This document shows positions 25,868-28,600 of a DNA stretch of 28,600 bases, in pieces. The translations under genes and the position numbers were made by a program. Source of the DNA: DATLZB01 sp035574175 (GTDB taxonomy: Bacteria > Pseudomonadota > Alphaproteobacteria > Rhizobiales > Hyphomicrobiaceae); the NCBI GenBank assembly GCA_035574175.1, contig DATLZB010000230.1:1-28600 (forward strand). The letters are read 5' to 3'. Every line of letters begins with the position of its first letter. The stretch's first letter is position 1. A model generated the notes under the pieces. It saw only the letters and a list, made by a program, of their open reading frames with translations, did not search any database and had not been told where the DNA came from.

Positions 25868-26787
25868 TGGCGACAGACAACGAGCGCGGGAGCCGGCTCA
25901 TCGGTAGCGGCGATATTGTTGTCTCCTTCGAGTTTTTCCCGCCCAAGACGCCGAAGATGGAGGAGGCGCTGTGGACTGCCGTCCGGCGGCTTGAGCCGCT
26001 CCGGCCCGATTTTGTTTCGGTCACCTATGGTGCCGGCGGTTCGACTCGCGAACGCACCCATGCCACGGTGTCGCGCCTCGTCAAGGAAACGATGGTGGTT
26101 CCGGCGGCTCACCTGACCTGCGTGCAAGCTGAGAAAGCCGAGGTCGATCAGGTGGCACGCGCCTATTGGCAGGCCGGCGTTCGCCATATTGTGGCGCTGC
26201 GCGGCGACATGCCGGCAGGTCCCGGAACCAAGTACACCCCGCACCCGGGCGGCTACGCCAATGCAGCCGAGCTGGTGGCCGGCCTCAAGCGGCTTGCAAA
26301 GTTCGAGGTCTCGGTGGCGGCTTATCCCGAGAAGCACCCCGAGAGCCCCTCCGTGGAAGCTGACATCGACAATTTGAAGGCCAAAATCGACGCCGGTGCC
26401 GACCGCGCCATCACCCAGTTCTTCTTCGACAACGCCGATTTCCTGCGCTTTCTCGAGCGGGTGCGCGCCCGGGGGATCACCGTGCCCGTCGTGCCCGGCA
26501 TCGTGCCCATTCACAACTTCAAGCAGGTGGCGGGCTTTGCGGCACGCACCGGAGCCAAGGTGCCGACTTGGCTCGCCCACCGCTTCGATGGGCTCGACGA
26601 TGACCCGGCGACCACGCATCTCGTGGCCGCTGCGGTCGCCGCCGAGCAGGTGCTCGACCTCGTGGATCGCGGCATCCGCCAGTTTCATTTCTATACGCTG
26701 AACCGCGCCGATCTCGTTTACGCCATCTGCCATCTGCTGGGTTTGAGGCCGAAGGCGGTGCCGGTCAGCAAGGAGACGAGCACATGA
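25867..26787 (+). CDS. metF: Methylenetetrahydrofolate reductase
   Basis: MetF is the FAD enzyme that reduces 5,10-methylenetetrahydrofolate to 5-methyltetrahydrofolate, the methyl donor for methionine synthase. The 306-residue TIM barrel shows SFEFFPPKTPKMEEAL, the DFVSVTYGAGGSTRERT motif, AAHLTCVQAEKAEVD, HIVALRGDMP with the catalytic-region Asp, YPEKHPESPS, and AITQFFFDNADFLRF, all conserved in the family. The ATG overlaps the regulator's stop by one base, and its own TGA overlaps the metH ATG as ATGA. Tight overlaps on both sides argue for one transcript and coupled translation, so methyl-THF production is set together with its use. Confidence 0.96.
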   Translation: MATDNERGSRLIGSGDIVVSFEFFPPKTPKMEEALWTAVRRLEPLRPDFVSVTYGAGGSTRERTHATVSRLVKETMVVPAAHLTCVQAEKAEVDQVARAYWQAGVRHIVALRGDMPAGPGTKYTPHPGGYANAAELVAGLKRLAKFEVSVAAYPEKHPESPSVEADIDNLKAKIDAGADRAITQFFFDNADFLRFLERVRARGITVPVVPGIVPIHNFKQVAGFAARTGAKVPTWLAHRFDGLDDDPATTHLVAAAVAAEQVLDLVDRGIRQFHFYTLNRADLVYAICHLLGLRPKAVPVSKETST

Positions 26788-27845
26788 CACGGGAAAAGCG
26801 GCTGGCGGCGCTCAGGGCCGCGGCGTCAAGGCGGATCCTCTTTCTCGACGGCGCCATGGGCACCATGATCCAGCGCCACAAGCTCGACGAAGGGGGTTAC
26901 CGCGGCGCCCGCTTCAAGGACTGGCCGCGCGATGTGAAAGGCAACAACGATCTTTTGGTGCTGACGCAACCCGAGATCGTCGCTGCGATCCACGCGGCCT
27001 ATCTGGCGGTCGGCTCCGACATCATCGAAACCAACACCTTCAATTCGCAGGCGATTTCAATGGCCGATTACGGCATGGAGGGGCTTGCGCGGGAGCTGAA
27101 CGTGGCGGCAGCTAAGCTTGCCCGCGCAGCCGCCGACACGTGGACCAGACGGACCCCCGATCAGCCGCGCTTCGTCGCTGGCGCCGTCGGCCCGACCAAC
27201 CGCACCGCATCGATCTCGCCCGACGTCAACAATCCGGGATTCCGCAACGTCAGTTTCGATGAGCTGCGCGCCGCCTATGCCGAGCAGATCAGCGGCCTGA
27301 TCGAAGGCGACGTCGATATGATTTTGATCGAGACCGTGTTCGACACCTTGAACGCGAAGGCCGCCGGTATGGCCGCGCTCGAAGCCTTCGATGCGGCGGG
27401 GGTGACCCTGCCTCTGCTTGTCTCCGGCACCATCACCGACCGGTCCGGGCGCACTCTGTCCGGTCAGACGCCGGAGGCCTTCTGGTACTCGGTGCGCCAC
27501 CTGCGGCCGTTTGCCGTGGGGCTCAACTGCGCGCTCGGGCCCGAGGCCATGCGGCCCCACCTCGCCGAGATCGCAGCCGTCGCCGACACTTTCGTCCTCG
27601 CCTACCCCAACGCCGGCCTGCCTAACGCCATGGGTGAGTACGACGAAACGCCTCACGACATGTCCTGTCAGATCGAGGAGTGGGCGCGCGACGGGCTCAT
27701 CAACATCGTCGGCGGCTGTTGTGGTTCGACGCCTGAGCACATCGCCGAGATCCGCGCCCGTCTCGCCAACTATCCTCCGCGCAAGGTGCCACAGCTTGCG
27801 CCTAAAATGCGTCTTTCCGGGCTGGAGCCCTTTGTCCATGGATGA
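26784..27845 (+). CDS. metH: Methionine synthase, homocysteine-binding part (split MetH)
   Basis: The 353-residue product equals the N-terminal homocysteine-binding module of cobalamin-dependent methionine synthase. It starts with RILFLDGAMGTMIQRH, includes GSDIIETNTFNSQAISMADY, AGAVGPTNRTASISPD and PLLVSGTITDRSGRTLSGQ. It ends soon after the zinc cysteines C249 (GLNCALG) and C312-C313 (GGCCGSTPEH), which line up with the zinc ligands of E. coli MetH. In E. coli one chain of about 1,227 residues carries all modules. Here the frame stops after the first, and the folate-binding module resumes in a separate gene at 28464. The stop is clean (TGA) and the C-terminus APKMRLSGLEPFVHG is the interdomain segment, so this is a split gene rather than an obvious frameshift. 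Confidence 0.95.
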   Translation: MTREKRLAALRAAASRRILFLDGAMGTMIQRHKLDEGGYRGARFKDWPRDVKGNNDLLVLTQPEIVAAIHAAYLAVGSDIIETNTFNSQAISMADYGMEGLARELNVAAAKLARAAADTWTRRTPDQPRFVAGAVGPTNRTASISPDVNNPGFRNVSFDELRAAYAEQISGLIEGDVDMILIETVFDTLNAKAAGMAALEAFDAAGVTLPLLVSGTITDRSGRTLSGQTPEAFWYSVRHLRPFAVGLNCALGPEAMRPHLAEIAAVADTFVLAYPNAGLPNAMGEYDETPHDMSCQIEEWARDGLINIVGGCCGSTPEHIAEIRARLANYPPRKVPQLAPKMRLSGLEPFVHG

Positions 27846-27904
27846 GCGGCGGGTTGCCGGCGTGCTATGCAAAGAGCGTGCACGCCTCAAGGGGGCAGCG
27901 AAAC

Positions 27905-28417
27905 ATGCGCGTCATCAAGATCGAGCTGCAGGCGCTGCTGAGCTCGGCCGATCCTTCCATCAGTTTGGCTTCGGACGAGCTCAGGGGGCAGCTCTTCCGC
28001 GAGATCCAGGCGGCCTATCCGGAGATCAGCGAGCGCATCCGCCAGCGCGCGCGAAGCTACTTCCCGGACAGCTACAGCGTGTTCGTGAGGACGCAAGGGC
28101 AGCCGGACCGGGCCGCCATGGTGACCGACCTGTGGGTCGTCGATCCGACCATTCGTTGGCCGGCGGGGCTGCTCGCCCGTTCCGCCTGGCGCCTGTTCAT
28201 CCCGATCATGGCGCACGCGGTGAAGGAATCGATCGCGGCCCAGTTCGACAACCTGAACGTCGACGTCCGCGAGCGGGACGCCCGCATCTCGGTGCTGGTT
28301 CCAACGCGCAGCTGGCGCGATCCCGTCCTGTTATCCGCCGCCGTGGTGGTGCTGACGTCGGTTTATTGGCTGCTCCTCCACCCCGCCATCGTGCGGGCCC
28401 TCTCCAATCTCTGGTGA
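27905..28417 (+). CDS. Unknown protein with C-terminal membrane helix
   Basis: I do not recognise this 170-residue protein. It starts MRVIKIELQALLSS, is mixed alpha-beta and charged up to about residue 137 (QAAYPEISERIRQRARSYF, MVTDLWVVDPTIRWPAG), and ends in a hydrophobic helix (VLLSAAVVVLTSVYWLLL) followed by HPAIVRALSNLW. There is no signal peptide, so it is likely anchored by its C-terminus, with the bulk in the cytoplasm. ATG 27905 follows AAGGGGGCAGCG. It lies 59 bp after the first metH part and 46 bp before the second on the same strand, and so is probably cotranscribed with them. Its position suggests a link to methionine synthase, but no motif supports a specific function. Confidence 0.72.
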   Translation: MRVIKIELQALLSSADPSISLASDELRGQLFREIQAAYPEISERIRQRARSYFPDSYSVFVRTQGQPDRAAMVTDLWVVDPTIRWPAGLLARSAWRLFIPIMAHAVKESIAAQFDNLNVDVRERDARISVLVPTRSWRDPVLLSAAVVVLTSVYWLLLHPAIVRALSNLW

Positions 28418-28463
28418 ACCTGGCCGGGAACGTAGTTCCGGCCGCGCCGGCGGAGCACTGCGC

Positions 28464-28600
28464 ATGACCGCCTCCGCCGCCCAGCGCTTTATCAACATCG
28501 GCGAGCGCACCAACGTCACCGGCAGCGCGCGCTTCCGCAAGCTCATCGAGGCCGGCGACTATACCGCCGCCCTTGCCGTCGCCCGCCAGCAGGTGGAGAG
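28464..28600 (+). CDS. metH: Methionine synthase, folate/B12 part (partial, split MetH)
   Basis: The gene is cut by the window end after 45 residues. MTASAAQRFINIGERTNVTG is the start of the pterin-binding module of MetH, and ARFRKLIEAGDYTAALAVAR continues it. In full-length MetH this segment follows the homocysteine module, so the remaining product should carry the methyltetrahydrofolate, cobalamin and reactivation modules; only the first is seen. ATG 28464 is preceded by GGAGCACTGCGC, a usable ribosome site. The gene has its own start and ribosome site, which supports a functional split of metH into two proteins. Confidence 0.88.
   Translation, partial: MTASAAQRFINIGERTNVTGSARFRKLIEAGDYTAALAVARQQVE

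Overview
The window is a GC-rich, gene-dense chromosomal stretch. Three features suggest an alphaproteobacterium, probably a Hyphomicrobiales relative: a LexA box of the GTTC-N7-GTTC type in front of an imuA-imuB-dnaE2 cassette, a gph / rpiA-gor neighbourhood, and an ArsR-methyltransferase regulator leading a metF-metH operon. This assignment is inferred from gene content and motifs, because no rRNA or other phylogenetic marker is present. I saw no tRNA, rRNA, insertion sequence, prophage or CRISPR array. No gene-free stretch exceeds about 250 bases.

Layout. Bases 1-3201 are on the minus strand: a HupE/UreJ-type membrane protein, a DUF1015 protein with a likely TTG start, and a GT4 glycosyltransferase. 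Bases 3390-8976 hold the SOS mutasome operon imuA-imuB-dnaE2, whose LexA box sits exactly in the spacer of a sigma70-like promoter. Bases 9012-12633 hold a divergent pair: a TctC/Bug-type periplasmic binding protein (-) and an unpartnered molybdopterin oxidoreductase large subunit (+). A 22-bp direct repeat lies between them. Bases 12642-15815 (-) hold rimK, a cysteine synthase-glutaredoxin fusion and rpe. Bases 15932-19371 hold an OsmC protein (+), gph (-) and rpiA-gor (+).

Bases 19445-23368 (+) hold a short-chain dehydrogenase, a secreted YceI protein, an unusual lysozyme-like protein with a Pro/Ala-rich tail, and the glutathione-dependent formaldehyde dehydrogenase gene. A 19-bp tandem duplication lies in the leader of the last. 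After a 205-bp gap that may hold a coding remnant comes a YbdK-type carboxylate-amine ligase (-). The window ends in a methionine-cycle operon (+): ArsR-methyltransferase regulator, metF, the homocysteine-binding part of metH, an unrecognised membrane-anchored protein, and the start of the folate/B12 part of metH, cut by the window end.

Common threads are thiol and one-carbon metabolism (gor, frmA, cysteine synthase-Grx, YbdK, OsmC, metF, metH), pentose phosphate and glycolate housekeeping (rpe, rpiA, gph), and damage-induced mutagenesis. The two regions most worth following are the split-metH operon, with its self-overlapping palindromic operator and an unknown gene between the two metH parts, and the lysozyme-like protein that lacks a visible export signal. 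Nothing here amounts to a clearly new defence or mobile system.
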